Below, one piece after another: positions 1 through 11,527 of a stretch of 34,285 nucleotides of DNA. The position numbers were made by a program, and so were the translations under genes. Location: assembly GCA_015657635.1 (NCBI GenBank), contig JACDQM010000070.1:1-34285 (forward strand). The letters run 5' to 3'. The stretch comes from Roseateles sp. Lineage in GTDB: Bacteria; Pseudomonadota; Gammaproteobacteria; Burkholderiales; Burkholderiaceae_C. The notes beneath the pieces were generated by a model. The model saw nothing but the letters and a program-made list of their open reading frames with translations. It searched no databases and was not told the DNA's origin. Positions within the stretch are counted from its first letter, which is position 1. Every line of letters starts with the position of its first letter.

Positions 1-1051
1 GCCTCGGCGGGAATGTGCAGTTGCAGCGCATCGCCGCTGCGCACTCGGTCGTGGCCGTTGCGCCCCTCGAACTGGCAGGTCAGCGGCTCGTCGGTGCCGG
101 GGAAGCTGCAGTAGGCAAAGGTGGCGCTGCCGAGGCATTCGACGAAGCTGACGCTGCTGCGCACCGTGTTGGCTTCGCCGCCGAGCCGGATGTGCTCGGG
201 CCGCACGCCCAGCGTCAGCTTGTCGCCGACCTGCGCGCGCGAGGCGTCGACGCAGGCGCTCAGCGAGCTGCCGTCGCGCAGGCGCAGCAGCGCCTGCTGC
301 GCCGAGCCCTCGGCCAGTTCGGCCTCGATGAAGTTCATCTTGGGGCTGCCGATGAAGCCGGCGACGAAGAGATTGGCCGGGTGTTCGTAGAGCTCCAGCG
401 GCGTGCCGACCTGCTCGATGCGGCCGGCCTGCAGCACCACGATGCGGTCCGCCAGCGTCATCGCTTCCACCTGGTCGTGGGTGACGTAGACCATGGTGGT
501 CTTCAGGTCCTCGTGCAGCTTGGCGAATTCATAGCGCATGCGCACGCGCAGGGCGGCGTCCAGGTTGGACAGCGGCTCGTCGAACAGAAAGACCTCGGGC
601 TTGCGCACGATGGCGCGGCCGATGGCGACACGCTGGCGCTGGCCGCCCGACAAGTCCTTGGGCTTGCGCTCCAGCAGATGCTCGATGTGCAGGATGCGCG
701 CCGCATGGCGCACGGCGGCGTCGATCTCGGCCGGCGGCACCTTGGCCAGCTTCAGGCCGAAGGCCATGTTGTCGTACAGATTCATATGCGGGTAGAGCGC
801 ATAGGACTGGAACACCATTGCGATGCCGCGCTCGGCCGGCGGCACCTCGTTGACGAGCACGCCGCCGATGCGCATCTCGCCGCCGGTGATGTCCTCCAGG
901 CCGGCATGGTGCGCAGCAGGGTCGACTTGCCGCAGCCCGAGGGGCCGACGAACACCATGAATTCGCCGTCGCGGATCTCCAGGTCGATGCCATGCAGGAT
1001 CCGGGTCTCGCCATAGGCCTTGCACACGCCTTGCAGCTTTACGTCCGCCAC
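1..1051 (-). CDS. malK: MalK/UgpC-family sugar ABC transporter ATPase, C-terminus off the window edge, one frameshift
   Basis: This is the energising ATPase of a CUT1-type sugar importer, probably for maltose or maltodextrin given the neighbours. I chose the GTG at 1051 because AAGGAC lies just upstream and the protein then begins ADVKLQGV. Walker [10 protein letters not shown] is at residues 36-44. After it the frame breaks between 905 and 906: CGC-ACC-AT is followed by GCC-GGC-CTG-GAG, so one base of an ATN codon (probably Ile) is missing. In the next frame follow the signature LSGGQ, Walker B VFLFDEP, the H-loop VYVTHDQ and the C-terminal regulatory-domain motif LGVRPEH. The permease genes would lie to the left. 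It is divergent from glgP and shares its control region. ATPases for glycerol-3-phosphate (UgpC) or trehalose look alike, so the substrate is an inference from context. Confidence 0.85.
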
Positions 1052-1138
1052 GTTCTTGTCCTTTGTGCAGCCAGCCGCTGGGCCGGGCCGCTTGTCTCTG
1101 TCCAGGGGTCTGCCCGCCAGGGCACGGGCCATTGCGGA

Positions 1139-1153
1139 TGTAGACAATATACA
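1139..1153. promoter_or_regulatory. Degenerate TGTAG-N5-ATACA operator-like site at the malK promoter
   Basis: The arms TGTA and TACA are perfect inverted repeats and extend to ATGTA/TACAT over 1138-1154. Compared with the stronger sites at 1250, 14983 and 15069, one arm base differs (ATACA instead of CTACA). It covers the predicted -10 box of malK, where a repressor would act. The call rests on similarity to the other three sites. Confidence 0.4.
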
Positions 1154-1175
1154 TTCCGATCCCTGGTTTGAACAA
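1146..1175 (-). promoter_or_regulatory. Predicted promoter of malK
   Basis: Read on the minus strand, the -35 is TTGTTC (1175-1170) and the -10 is TATATT (1151-1146), separated by 18 bp. Transcription would start near 1139, giving a leader of about 90 nt. The -10 lies inside the degenerate operator at 1139-1153. Confidence 0.45.
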
Positions 1176-1249
1176 CAGGGAAAACATCGAAGTAACTCGA
1201 TTGATTCATTGAAAATCAACAGCTTGCGTGTTTTTGCGGGATAACCATA

Positions 1250-1264
1250 TGTAGTTGAACTACA
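1250..1264. promoter_or_regulatory. Perfect 15-bp palindromic operator, TGTAGTTGAACTACA
   Basis: TGTAGTT and AACTACA are exact inverted repeats around a central G. The site lies about 70 bp before glgP and 200 bp before malK in their divergent spacer. The same TGTAG-N5-CTAC pattern recurs at 14983-14997 and 15069-15083, in front of the exported amylases and the pullulanase. The symmetry and length suit a LacI-family (MalR-like) regulator, but no regulator gene is in the window. A weak -35/-10 pair (TTGCGT at 1224, TATGTA at 1248) would overlap it. Confidence 0.65.
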
Positions 1265-1332
1265 GTTATTGTTGTGGCTGAGCGATACTTTGGGCCTCGC
1301 TGCCGCGCTTGCGGCGTTTGTGATCCGGGCTG

Positions 1333-3861
1333 ATGCAGCCCTTTGACGAGTCCACCATGACCGCCAACGCCCTCCATGCCCTCAAGGCCCGTTTCAAGAG
1401 TGTTGCCATGAAGCCCAGCCATCCGATGGAAGCCGCCTTCGAACAAGCGCTGCAGCGCGAGCTGAGCCAATCGGCCCGGCCGCTCAGCCGTGACGCCTTG
1501 CTGCGCGCGGCCGCGCTGGCCTGCCGCGCCGTGCTGGATGAGCGCTGGGCCGCCACGCAGGCCGCTGACGCGGTGCGTGGCACGCAGGCGCCGGTGCGCC
1601 GCGTCCACTATTTGTCGATGGAATTCCTGATGGGGCGCGCGCTCGGCAATGCCGTCGCTGCGCTGGGTCTGGAGCCGCAGCTGCGGGCCAGCTTTGCCGC
1701 CCAGGGCCAGTCCTTGCCTGATGTGCTGGAGCGCGAGAACGACGCCGCGCTCGGCAATGGCGGCCTGGGCCGCTTGGCGGCCTGTTTCCTCGACGCCTTC
1801 GCCGAACTGGGCCTGCCGTCCTTCGGCTACGGTCTGCGCTACCAGTACGGCATGTTTGCGCAAGGCATACAGGCCGGGCGTCAGGTCGAGGCGCCGGATG
1901 ACTGGATGGCGCTGGGCAACCCCTGGGAAGTGCTGCGCCCGGAGGCGCGCTACACGGTGGGCTTTGGCGGACGCGTGGTGGTGGAGGCGGGCGGCGCGCG
2001 GCGCTGGCTGCCGGCCGAGCAAATGCTGGCGCAGGCCTGGGACTTCATCGTGCCGGCGCATCACAGCGAGCGCGTGTCGACGCTGCGCCAGTGGCAGGCC
2101 AGCGCGGCGGCGCCGATCGATTTCGCCGCCTTCAGCCGCGGCGACTATGCCGGCGCAGCGGCGCACCGCGTGGCTGCTGACGCGCTGAACTGGGTGCTCT
2201 ATCCGGACGACAGCACCGAGGCCGGCCGCGAGCTGCGCCTGAAGCAGGAAGCCTTCCTGGTCAGCGCCTCGCTGCAGGACATGATCGCCCGCCACCTGCG
2301 CGAAGGCGGCACGCTGGATGGGCTGGGCCGTGCCAACGCGGTACACCTCAACGACACCCACCCGGCGCTGGCGCCGGCCGAGCTGATGCGCCTGCTGCTG
2401 GACGAGCATGGCCTGGCCTGGGAAGCTGCCTGGGCGATCACGCGCCAGGCGGTGTCCTACACCAACCACACGCTGATGCCCGAGGCGCTGGAAACCTGGC
2501 CGGTGCGCCTGTTCGAGGCCTTGCTGCCGCGCCATCTGGAAATCATCTATGAGGTCAACCACCGCTTCCTGCAGCAGGTGCGCGCGCGCTGCCCGGGCGA
2601 CGATGCGCTGCTGGCGCGCGTCTCGCTGATCGACGAGGGCGGCACCCATGGCGGCGAGCGCCGCGTGCGCATGGCCGCGCTGGCCGTGGTGGCCTCGCAC
2701 CGTGTCAACGGCGTGGCGGCGCTGCATTCCGAGCTGATGGTGCAGACCATCTTTGCCGACTATGCGCAGCTGTTCCCCGAGCGCTTCCACAACGTCACCA
2801 ACGGCGTCACGCCGCGGCGCTGGCTGCAGCAGGCCAACCCGGCCCTGGGCAGCGTGCTGGATGCGCGCATCGGCAAGGGCTGGCGCCAGGACCTGGCGCA
2901 GCTCGCCCAGCTCAAGCCCCTGGCCGGCGATGCGATGTTGGCCGCCGAGTTCATGGCGGTGAAGCACGCCAACAAGCAGCGCCTGGCTGCGCTGATCCGC
3001 CGTGAGCTGGGTCTGGTGGTCAACACCGACAGCCTGTTCGATGTGCAGATCAAGCGCATCCATGAATACAAGCGCCAGCTGCTCAACATCCTGCATGTGA
3101 TTGCGCGCTACCAGGCCATCGTCGCCGACCCGGGTGCCGACTGGGTGCCGCGCACTGTGATCCTGGCCGGCAAGGCGGCCTCGGCCTATGCGATGGCCAA
3201 GAGCATCATCCAGCTGGCGCACGATGTGGGCCGCGTGGTCAACAGCGATCCGCGTGTGGGTGACAAGCTCAAGCTCGTCTTCCTGCCCAATTACGGCGTC
3301 AGCCTGGCCGAGACCATCATCCCCGCGGCCGATCTGTCGGAGCAGATCTCCACCGCCGGCACCGAGGCCTCGGGTACCGGCAATATGAAGTTCGCCCTCA
3401 ATGGCGCGCTGACCATTGGCACCTGGGACGGCGCCAATATCGAGATGGCCCAGGCCATGGGCGAGCAGAACATGTTCGTCTTCGGCCTGCGCACCGAGGA
3501 AGTGGCCCGCATCAAGTCGCTGGGCTATGACCCGCGCCTCTATGTCGAAGGCAATCGCCAGCTGCAGGCGGTGCTGGACGCGATCGCCCATGGCGATTTC
3601 AGCGGCGGCGATGCCGGCCGCTACCGCAGCCTGGTGGACAAGCTGCTGGGCAGCGACCCCTATCTGCTGATGGCGGACTTTGGCGCCTATGTCGAGGCGC
3701 AGCAGCAGGTCGACGCGCTCTACCGTGACACGGACGCCTGGGGACAGCGCGCGGTCGCCAACGTGGCCGGCATGGGCTGGTTCTCGGCCGACCGCACGGT
3801 GGCGGAATACGCTGAGCGCGTCTGGTCCGCCAAGAGCCTCGGCGATGTCGGCCTCGGCTGA
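1333..3861 (+). CDS. glgP: Glycogen/maltodextrin phosphorylase
   Basis: This cytoplasmic GT35 enzyme phosphorolyses alpha-1,4-glucan to glucose-1-phosphate using PLP. The predicted protein has 842 residues, close to the usual 800-840. The PLP lysine is K686 in EASGTGNMK. Other family hallmarks include [11 protein letters not shown] near the N-terminus, [16 protein letters not shown] and [11 protein letters not shown]. The segment after the PLP lysine reads GTWDGANIE, where GTLDGANVE or GTMDGANVE is usual. The start is uncertain: ATG 1333 has no clear ribosome site, while ATG 1357 (preceded by GACGAG) and ATG 1409 are in-frame alternatives. It is the first gene of the run with glgB (20-bp gap), glgX, malQ and the antiporter, and is probably controlled through the operator at 1250. 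Confidence 0.95.
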   Translation: MQPFDESTMTANALHALKARFKSVAMKPSHPMEAAFEQALQRELSQSARPLSRDALLRAAALACRAVLDERWAATQAADAVRGTQAPVRRVHYLSMEFLMGRALGNAVAALGLEPQLRASFAAQGQSLPDVLERENDAALGNGGLGRLAACFLDAFAELGLPSFGYGLRYQYGMFAQGIQAGRQVEAPDDWMALGNPWEVLRPEARYTVGFGGRVVVEAGGARRWLPAEQMLAQAWDFIVPAHHSERVSTLRQWQASAAAPIDFAAFSRGDYAGAAAHRVAADALNWVLYPDDSTEAGRELRLKQEAFLVSASLQDMIARHLREGGTLDGLGRANAVHLNDTHPALAPAELMRLLLDEHGLAWEAAWAITRQAVSYTNHTLMPEALETWPVRLFEALLPRHLEIIYEVNHRFLQQVRARCPGDDALLARVSLIDEGGTHGGERRVRMAALAVVASHRVNGVAALHSELMVQTIFADYAQLFPERFHNVTNGVTPRRWLQQANPALGSVLDARIGKGWRQDLAQLAQLKPLAGDAMLAAEFMAVKHANKQRLAALIRRELGLVVNTDSLFDVQIKRIHEYKRQLLNILHVIARYQAIVADPGADWVPRTVILAGKAASAYAMAKSIIQLAHDVGRVVNSDPRVGDKLKLVFLPNYGVSLAETIIPAADLSEQISTAGTEASGTGNMKFALNGALTIGTWDGANIEMAQAMGEQNMFVFGLRTEEVARIKSLGYDPRLYVEGNRQLQAVLDAIAHGDFSGGDAGRYRSLVDKLLGSDPYLLMADFGAYVEAQQQVDALYRDTDAWGQRAVANVAGMGWFSADRTVAEYAERVWSAKSLGDVGLG

Positions 3862-3881
3862 CAAGGCCTGACCCCGCAGCC

Positions 3882-6044
3882 ATGCTGGACGACGCCCAGA
3901 CCCAGGCCCTGCTGGAGGCCCGCCACGGCGATCCCTTCGCCGTGCTGGGCCTGCATCTCGATGCGGATGACGGCCGGCTATGGATGCGCGCGCTGCTGCC
4001 CACTGCAGCGGGCGTGATGCTGCTCGAGGCCGCCAGTGGCCGCCTGGTGGCCAGCCTGCCGCACCGTGCCGGCGGCTTGTTCGAGGCGCCGCTGCCGCGC
4101 CGCCGCAAGCGCTTCGACTACCGCCTGCAGGTGCGCTGGGATGACGGGCTGGAAGAGCGCTATGCCGATGCCTACGCCTTCGGCCCGCTGCTGGCGGACG
4201 CCGACCTGCAGCTGCTGGCGCGCGGCGAGCATCCGCACCCCTACACCGTGCTGGGCGCCCATCCGCTGCAGATCGGCGATGTAGCCGGGGTGCGCTTTGC
4301 CGTCTGGGCACCGCATGCGCGGCGGGTCAGCGTGGTCGGCAGCTTCAACAACTGGGACGGCCGGCGCCACGTGATGCGCCGGCATGCCGAGGCCGGGGTG
4401 TGGGAGCTCTTCATCCCGCATGTCGCCGCCGGCGACCGCTACAAGTACGAACTGCTCGGGCCCGACGGCCGCCTGCTGCCGCTGAAGGCCGATCCCTTTG
4501 CCTTTGCCGCCGAGCTGCGCCCCGATACGGCCAGCCTGGTGGCTGCGCTGCCGCCGCTGCAGACCTTGCCCGCCGCGCGTGCCGCAGCCAACCGGCGCGA
4601 TGCGCCGATCGCCATCTACGAGGTGCATGCGGCCTCGTGGCGTCGGCCGGACGGCCGCTTCCCGACGTGGGATGAACTGGCTGCCAGCCTGCCGGCCTAT
4701 GCCGCCGACTTGGGCTTCACCCATATCGAACTGCTGCCGATCAGCGAGCACCCCTTCGACGGCTCCTGGGGCTATCAGTGCCTGGGCCTTTACGCCCCAT
4801 CGGCGCGCTTCGGGCCGCCCGAAGGCTTTGCGCGCTTCGTCGCCGCCTGCCATGCGGCCGGCCTGGGCCTGCTGCTGGACTGGGTGCCGGCGCATTTTCC
4901 GATGGATGCGCATGGGCTGGCGCAGTTCGACGGCAGGCCGCTGTACGAGTACGCCGACCCGCGCGAGGGCCTGCACCGCGACTGGAACACGCTGATCTAC
5001 GACTTCGGCCGGCCGCAAGTGCGCCAGTTCCTGGTGGGCAGCGCGCTGTTTTGGGGCGAGCGCTGGGGCGTGGACGGTCTGCGCGTGGACGCGGTGGCGT
5101 CGATGCTGTATCGCGACTACTCGCGCCCGGCCGGCGAGTGGCTGCCCAATGCGCAAGGCGGGCGCGAGAACTTCGAGGCCATCGCCTTGCTGAGGCAGCT
5201 CAATCAGCGCCTGGGCGCCGAGCAGCCGGGCGTGATCAGCGTGGCCGAGGAATCGACCGCCTTTCCGCAGGTGTCGGCGCGTCGATGCCGGCGGCCTGGG
5301 CTTCCACTACAAATGGAATATGGGCTGGATGAACGACACGCTGGCCTATATGCGCGAGGACCCGATCCACCGCCGCTGGCATCACGACAAGCTGACGTTC
5401 GGCCTGGTCTACGCCTTCAGCGAGAACTTCGTGCTGCCGCTCTCGCACGACGAGGTGGTGCATGGCAAAGGCTCGCTGCTGGGCAAAATGCCGGGCGATC
5501 CAAATGACCCCGCGCAATGGCAGCGTTATGCCAATCTGCGCGCCTACTATGGCTTCATGTGGGGCCACCCGGGCAAGAAGCTGCTCTTCATGGGTCAGGA
5601 GTTCGCGCAGCCCGGCGAGTGGAACCACGACGCCGAGCTGCCCTGGGCGCTGCTGGACGATGCGCGCCACGCCGGTGTTCAGTGCCTGTTGCGTGACTTG
5701 AACCGGCTCTATCGCAGCCAGCCCGCGCTGCACCGGCTGGATTGCGAGCCGGCCGGCTTCCAGTGGCTGCAGGCCGAGGATCGCGAGCAGTCCGTGCTGG
5801 CCTGGGCGCGCCACGACGGGCAGGGCGGCTGCGTCATCGTCGTCTGCAATTTCACACCGGTGCCGCGACCCGGCTACCGCCTGCCGGCGCCGGTGGGAAC
5901 GAGCGCCTGGCGCGAGGCTTTGAACACCGATTCGGCGCATTACGGCGGCAGCAACGCGGGCAATCTGGACGCAGTGCTGCCTGTCGCCGAGGGCCAGCTC
6001 ACGCTGACGCTGCCGCCGCTGGCCACCTTGTTCCTGGTGCCGGC

Positions 6045-6048
<4 letters not shown>
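3882..6048 (+). CDS. glgB: 1,4-alpha-glucan branching enzyme, interrupted by a frameshift
   Basis: GlgB (GH13) makes alpha-1,6 branches in glycogen. The order is an N-terminal GlgB module, a CBM48 module (about residues 135-225, with SFNNWDGR), then the catalytic barrel. Visible catalytic residues are D403 in GLRVDAV and E456 in SVAEEST; the third, Asp in LSHDEVVHG, comes after the break. At 5280 the reading frame is lost. TTTCCGCAGGTGTCGGCG-C is followed by GTCGATGCCGGC, which resumes the family sequence [16 protein letters not shown] in another frame and runs to the stop at 6048. The net error is two missing bases or one extra. Restored length is about 722 residues, normal for the family. 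The stop overlaps the glgX start (ATGA). I judge the break a probable sequencing error because both halves are otherwise intact. Confidence 0.92.
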
Positions 6049-8189
<2,141 letters not shown>

Positions 8190-8196
8190 CGACGCC

Positions 8197-9711
8197 ATGG
8201 ACCTGCTGAAACAACGCACCGCCGGTGTGCTGCTGCACATCACCTCACTGCCCGGCCCGCATGGCATGGGCGACTTCGGCCCTGAGGCCTACCGCTTCGT
8301 CGACTGGCTGGCCAGCGCCGGCCAGCGCATCTGGCAGCTGCTGCCGACCACGCCGATCGGCCCCGGCGATAGCCCCTACCAGGGCGTCTCGGCCTTTGCC
8401 GGCAGCCCCTGGATGGTGGCGCTGGAGCCTCTGGTGGCCAAAGGCTGGCTGGCCGCGCCGGTGCTGCCTGACTTCGATGCCCTGCACGTGGACTATGGCC
8501 GTGTCACTCCCTGGCGCGAGCAGCAGCTGCGCGCCGCGGCGCAAGGTTTCTTCGCCGGCGCCGCAGCGGCAGACCGGGCTGAGTTCGCCGCCTGGTGTGT
8601 GGCCGAGCGCGACTGGCTGGAGGACTATGCGCTGTTCATGGCCATCCGCGCGCCGCTCGGCGGCCAGCCCTGGTGGACGTGGCAGCCGGCACTGGCACGC
8701 CGCGAGCCGGCGGCGCTGGCTGCGGCGCGCCAGCAGCACGCGGCCGAGATCGACTTCTGGCGCTTCGTGCAGTGGTGCTTCGACGTGCAGGCCCGCGCGC
8801 TGAAGGCCTATGCGAATGGCAAGGGCGTCGCGCTGATGGGCGATCTGCCGATCTTCGTGGCGCATGACAGCGCTGATTGCTGGTCGCGGCCCGATCTGTA
8901 TTTTCTGGACGAACAGTTCCAGACCTCGGTGGTGGCGGGCGTTCCGCCTGATGCCTTGTCGGCCGAGGGCCAGCGCTGGGGCAATCCGCTCTACCGCTGG
9001 GACCGCATGGCGGCCGAGGACTATGGCTGGTGGACGGCACGGGTGCGGCGTGCGCTGGTGCAGGCCGATGTGTTCCGCATCGACCACTTCCGCGGCTTTG
9101 CCGGCTATTACGAGATTCCTGGCGACAGCCCGGACGCCAAGCGCGGGCGCTGGGTCACCGGTCCCGGCCAGGCCTTGTTCGATGCGATTGCCAAGGCGCT
9201 GGGTCAGCTGCCCATCGTGGCCGAGGATCTGGGCTTCATCACCGAGGATGTGCACCAGCTGAGGGACGGCTGCGGCTTCCCCGGCATGAAGATCCTGCAG
9301 TTCGGCTTCGGCGGCGACGGCATGCATGAGTTCCTGCCGCAGATGTGGCCGCGCGAAAGCGTGGCCTATACCGGCACGCACGACAACGACACGGTGCGCG
9401 GCTGGTGGGACAACGCCAGCCCGCGCGAGCGCGCCTTCGCCGGCAGCTACCTGGCCTGTGGCGCGCATGATGTGCATTGGGCGATGATCCGGGCCTGCTG
9501 CAACTCGGTGGCCAACACCGTGGTGTTCCCCTTGCAGGATGTGCTGGGCCTGCCCAGCAGCCACCGCATGAACATCCCGGGCGTGCTGGGCGGCAACTGG
9601 GGCTGGCGCTTCAGCTGGGACATGATGGGTGCTGAGTCGGCGCGCGTGCTGGGGCTGATCAGTGCCGCCAGCGGGCGGGCGCCGATCGACTTGCTGCAGC
9701 TGCCCGGATGA
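8197..9711 (+). CDS. malQ: 4-alpha-glucanotransferase (amylomaltase)
   Basis: MalQ (GH77) moves glucan segments between maltodextrins, lengthening short ones so that GlgP can use them and releasing glucose. The 504-residue length fits the short amylomaltase type without the extra N-terminal domain of E. coli MalQ. Catalytic residues are D296 in FRIDHFRGF, E343 in AEDLGFIT and D396 in GTHDNDT. GDLPIFV (215-221) and the C-terminal MNIPG motif are also family marks. It starts 7 bp after glgX and is followed 13 bp later by the antiporter, so it is cotranscribed with them. Confidence 0.95.
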   Translation: MDLLKQRTAGVLLHITSLPGPHGMGDFGPEAYRFVDWLASAGQRIWQLLPTTPIGPGDSPYQGVSAFAGSPWMVALEPLVAKGWLAAPVLPDFDALHVDYGRVTPWREQQLRAAAQGFFAGAAAADRAEFAAWCVAERDWLEDYALFMAIRAPLGGQPWWTWQPALARREPAALAAARQQHAAEIDFWRFVQWCFDVQARALKAYANGKGVALMGDLPIFVAHDSADCWSRPDLYFLDEQFQTSVVAGVPPDALSAEGQRWGNPLYRWDRMAAEDYGWWTARVRRALVQADVFRIDHFRGFAGYYEIPGDSPDAKRGRWVTGPGQALFDAIAKALGQLPIVAEDLGFITEDVHQLRDGCGFPGMKILQFGFGGDGMHEFLPQMWPRESVAYTGTHDNDTVRGWWDNASPRERAFAGSYLACGAHDVHWAMIRACCNSVANTVVFPLQDVLGLPSSHRMNIPGVLGGNWGWRFSWDMMGAESARVLGLISAASGRAPIDLLQLPG

Positions 9712-9724
9712 TCCGCCGAATGCC

Positions 9725-10927
9725 ATGACGACCGTCGAGATCTACCTGATTGCGCTGGCGCTGATCTTCAGCGTCCCTTACCTGATCTGGCGCCTGGCTG
9801 GCCTGGACCGGGTGGCGCCGCTGGCGGTGGTGCAGATCGTCGGCGGCATCCTGCTGGGCCCGGGTGTGCTTGGCAGCTGGTTTCCCGGCTACTACGAGTT
9901 CGTTTTCAGCGCGCCGGTGGTGCAGGCGCTCAATGGCATCGCCTGGTGGGCGGTGATGTTGTTCGTGTGGATCGCCGGCATTGAGCTCGATCTGAAGAAG
10001 GCCTGGGAGAACCGCGTGGACAGCGGCATCACTGCCGGGCTGGCGCTGGGCGTGCCGCTGTTGCTGGGCGCAGGGGCGGCACTGCTGATGCTGCTGTATT
10101 CCTCAGACTGGATGGGTGCGCGGGCGACATCTTGGCAGTTTGTCCTGGGTGTGGGGATGGCCTGCGCCGTGACGGCCTTGCCCATCCTGATCCTGCTGAT
10201 GGAGAAGCTGCAGATCCTGCGGGAGCCGCTGGGGCAGCGCATCCTGCGCTATGCCAGCCTGGATGACGTCGTGATCTGGGCGGTGCTGGCGCTGATCCTG
10301 ATGGACTGGGGACGGGTGGGGCGGCAGCTGGCTTTTCTGCTGCTGTTCACCCTTGCGACCTGGGCCCTGCGACGGCTGATGCGCTGGCTGCGGCCCGCAG
10401 ACCGCTGGCCTGTGAGCCTGGTCTGGCTGATTCTGGCGGCGCTGGGCGCAGACTGGGCGGGTCTTCACTTCATGGTGGGCGCTTTCCTGGCCGGCGTCGT
10501 GCTGGATGCGGACTGGTTCGATCAGGCCCAGCTGGACCTGCTGCGCCACCATGTGCTGCTGACGCTGATGCCGGTGTTCTTCCTCAGCACCGGGCTGCGC
10601 ACCACCTGGGAGATGGGCGGCATCGCCGTCTTTGTCGCCGCCGCGCTGCTGTTGGCGGTGTCGGTGGCGGGCAAGCTGGCCGGCGTGCATCTGGCGGGCC
10701 GCCTGCTGGGCTGGCCGCGTGGCGAGGCCTCGGTGATCGGCTGGCTGCTGCAGACCAAGGCGTTGATCATGATCATTTTCGCCAATGTGCTGCTGGACCG
10801 GCAGGTGATCAGCAGCGCCAGCTTCACCGCCTTGCTGCTGATGGCGGTGGGCTCGACCGTGCTGACCACGCCGGTGGTGACGCCGCTGCTGAAGCGCGGC
10901 GAAGGCCTGCTGGGGCCGCGGGCATGA
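9725..10927 (+). CDS. CPA2-type cation/proton antiporter
   Basis: This is a polytopic inner-membrane protein of 400 residues with about eleven to thirteen hydrophobic segments over its whole length and no soluble C-terminal TrkA_N domain. Family-like marks are the LLGPGVLG loop, the WIAGIELDL segment, an unwound-helix region ACAVTALPILILLM and the acidic pair in SLDDVVIW. Sodium or potassium would be exchanged for protons; which ion cannot be told from sequence. The ATG at 9725 begins just before the first membrane helix and follows malQ by 13 bp, so it appears to be the last gene of the glycogen operon. Its role there is unclear; see findings. Confidence 0.8.
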   Translation: MTTVEIYLIALALIFSVPYLIWRLAGLDRVAPLAVVQIVGGILLGPGVLGSWFPGYYEFVFSAPVVQALNGIAWWAVMLFVWIAGIELDLKKAWENRVDSGITAGLALGVPLLLGAGAALLMLLYSSDWMGARATSWQFVLGVGMACAVTALPILILLMEKLQILREPLGQRILRYASLDDVVIWAVLALILMDWGRVGRQLAFLLLFTLATWALRRLMRWLRPADRWPVSLVWLILAALGADWAGLHFMVGAFLAGVVLDADWFDQAQLDLLRHHVLLTLMPVFFLSTGLRTTWEMGGIAVFVAAALLLAVSVAGKLAGVHLAGRLLGWPRGEASVIGWLLQTKALIMIIFANVLLDRQVISSASFTALLLMAVGSTVLTTPVVTPLLKRGEGLLGPRA

Positions 10928-11111
10928 GCGGGCTCAGCTGGTCGGTTTGCGCCCACCGCAGCGCCGGCGAGCTTGTGATCTTGTTCACGCCGGCGCGGCC
11001 CCGCGTTCGCGGGGGAATTGGGGTCCATCGGGGTTGGTCGGTGGCACTTTGGGGCTTAAGCTGCTGCCATTGATTCACTGCACGCACCGATTCCCTCTCA
11101 GGAGAGCTCTG

Positions 11112-11453
11112 ATGACCAAATTCGCGCTGATTTCCCTGCTGGCCGCCGCCATGCCTTCTCTCGCCCTGGCCAGTGGTGATGCGGCTTTGCGCGCCGAATG
11201 TGCCAGCAAGCACACGGTGGACGTGAAGCCGGCTGCCGCCAACGAATATGTGTTCGTCTACCACCAGGGCAAGCTGCGTGGTGAGGCTCAGCCGGGCCAG
11301 TCCCTGCCGTGCAGCGAAGGCCAGTACAGCGCCTATCTCGCGCGCCTGGACCCGGCCCGCGTGCTGGCCGCCAACCCGACGGCTGCTGGCAAGCCGGCGG
11401 TCGAGGAGCATGTCTTCACCTACAAAAAGGGCGTGCTGAAGCAGGGCCAGTAA
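11112..11453 (+). CDS. Small exported protein of unknown function
   Basis: The 113-residue product starts at the ATG at 11112, 6 bases after an AGGAGAG ribosome site. It begins with a signal peptide (hydrophobic residues about 4-17, probable cleavage after SLALA). The mature part has two cysteines (in AECAS and LPCSE), probably forming a disulfide in the periplasm. It also holds two similar short stretches, EYVFVYHQGKLRG and EHVFTYKKGVLKQ, which look like an internal beta-hairpin repeat. I do not recognise the family. It is separated from the antiporter by 184 bp and ends in a strong terminator, so it is probably its own transcription unit. Confidence 0.75.
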   Translation: MTKFALISLLAAAMPSLALASGDAALRAECASKHTVDVKPAAANEYVFVYHQGKLRGEAQPGQSLPCSEGQYSAYLARLDPARVLAANPTAAGKPAVEEHVFTYKKGVLKQGQ

Positions 11454-11473
11454 GTCTTGCTGCTTTGCCCCCA

Positions 11474-11513
11474 GGAGCCGGCGAATCGCAAGATTCGCCG
11501 GCTCCTTGTTTCT
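11474..11513 (+). terminator. Rho-independent terminator after the small exported protein
   Basis: A perfect 14-bp stem (GGAGCCGGCGAATC, 11474-11487, with its complement at 11492-11505) closes a GCAA tetraloop and is followed by TTGTTTCT. It may also act against transcripts of the amylase genes arriving from the right, since the stem is symmetric. Confidence 0.88.
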
Positions 11514-11527
11514 GGCGCCCCCGTTCT

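Noticed and set aside
1302..1315. Hairpin GCCGC-GCTT-GCGGC just before glgP as an attenuator
   Set aside because: The stem is short, the tail is only GTTTG, and there is no leader peptide or alternative pairing that I could see.
1216..4311. A 1031-codon open frame on the minus strand opposite glgP
   Set aside because: It is a shadow frame of GC-rich coding DNA. The plus strand encodes a full glycogen phosphorylase with catalytic motifs, and the antisense product shows no family features and no ribosome site.
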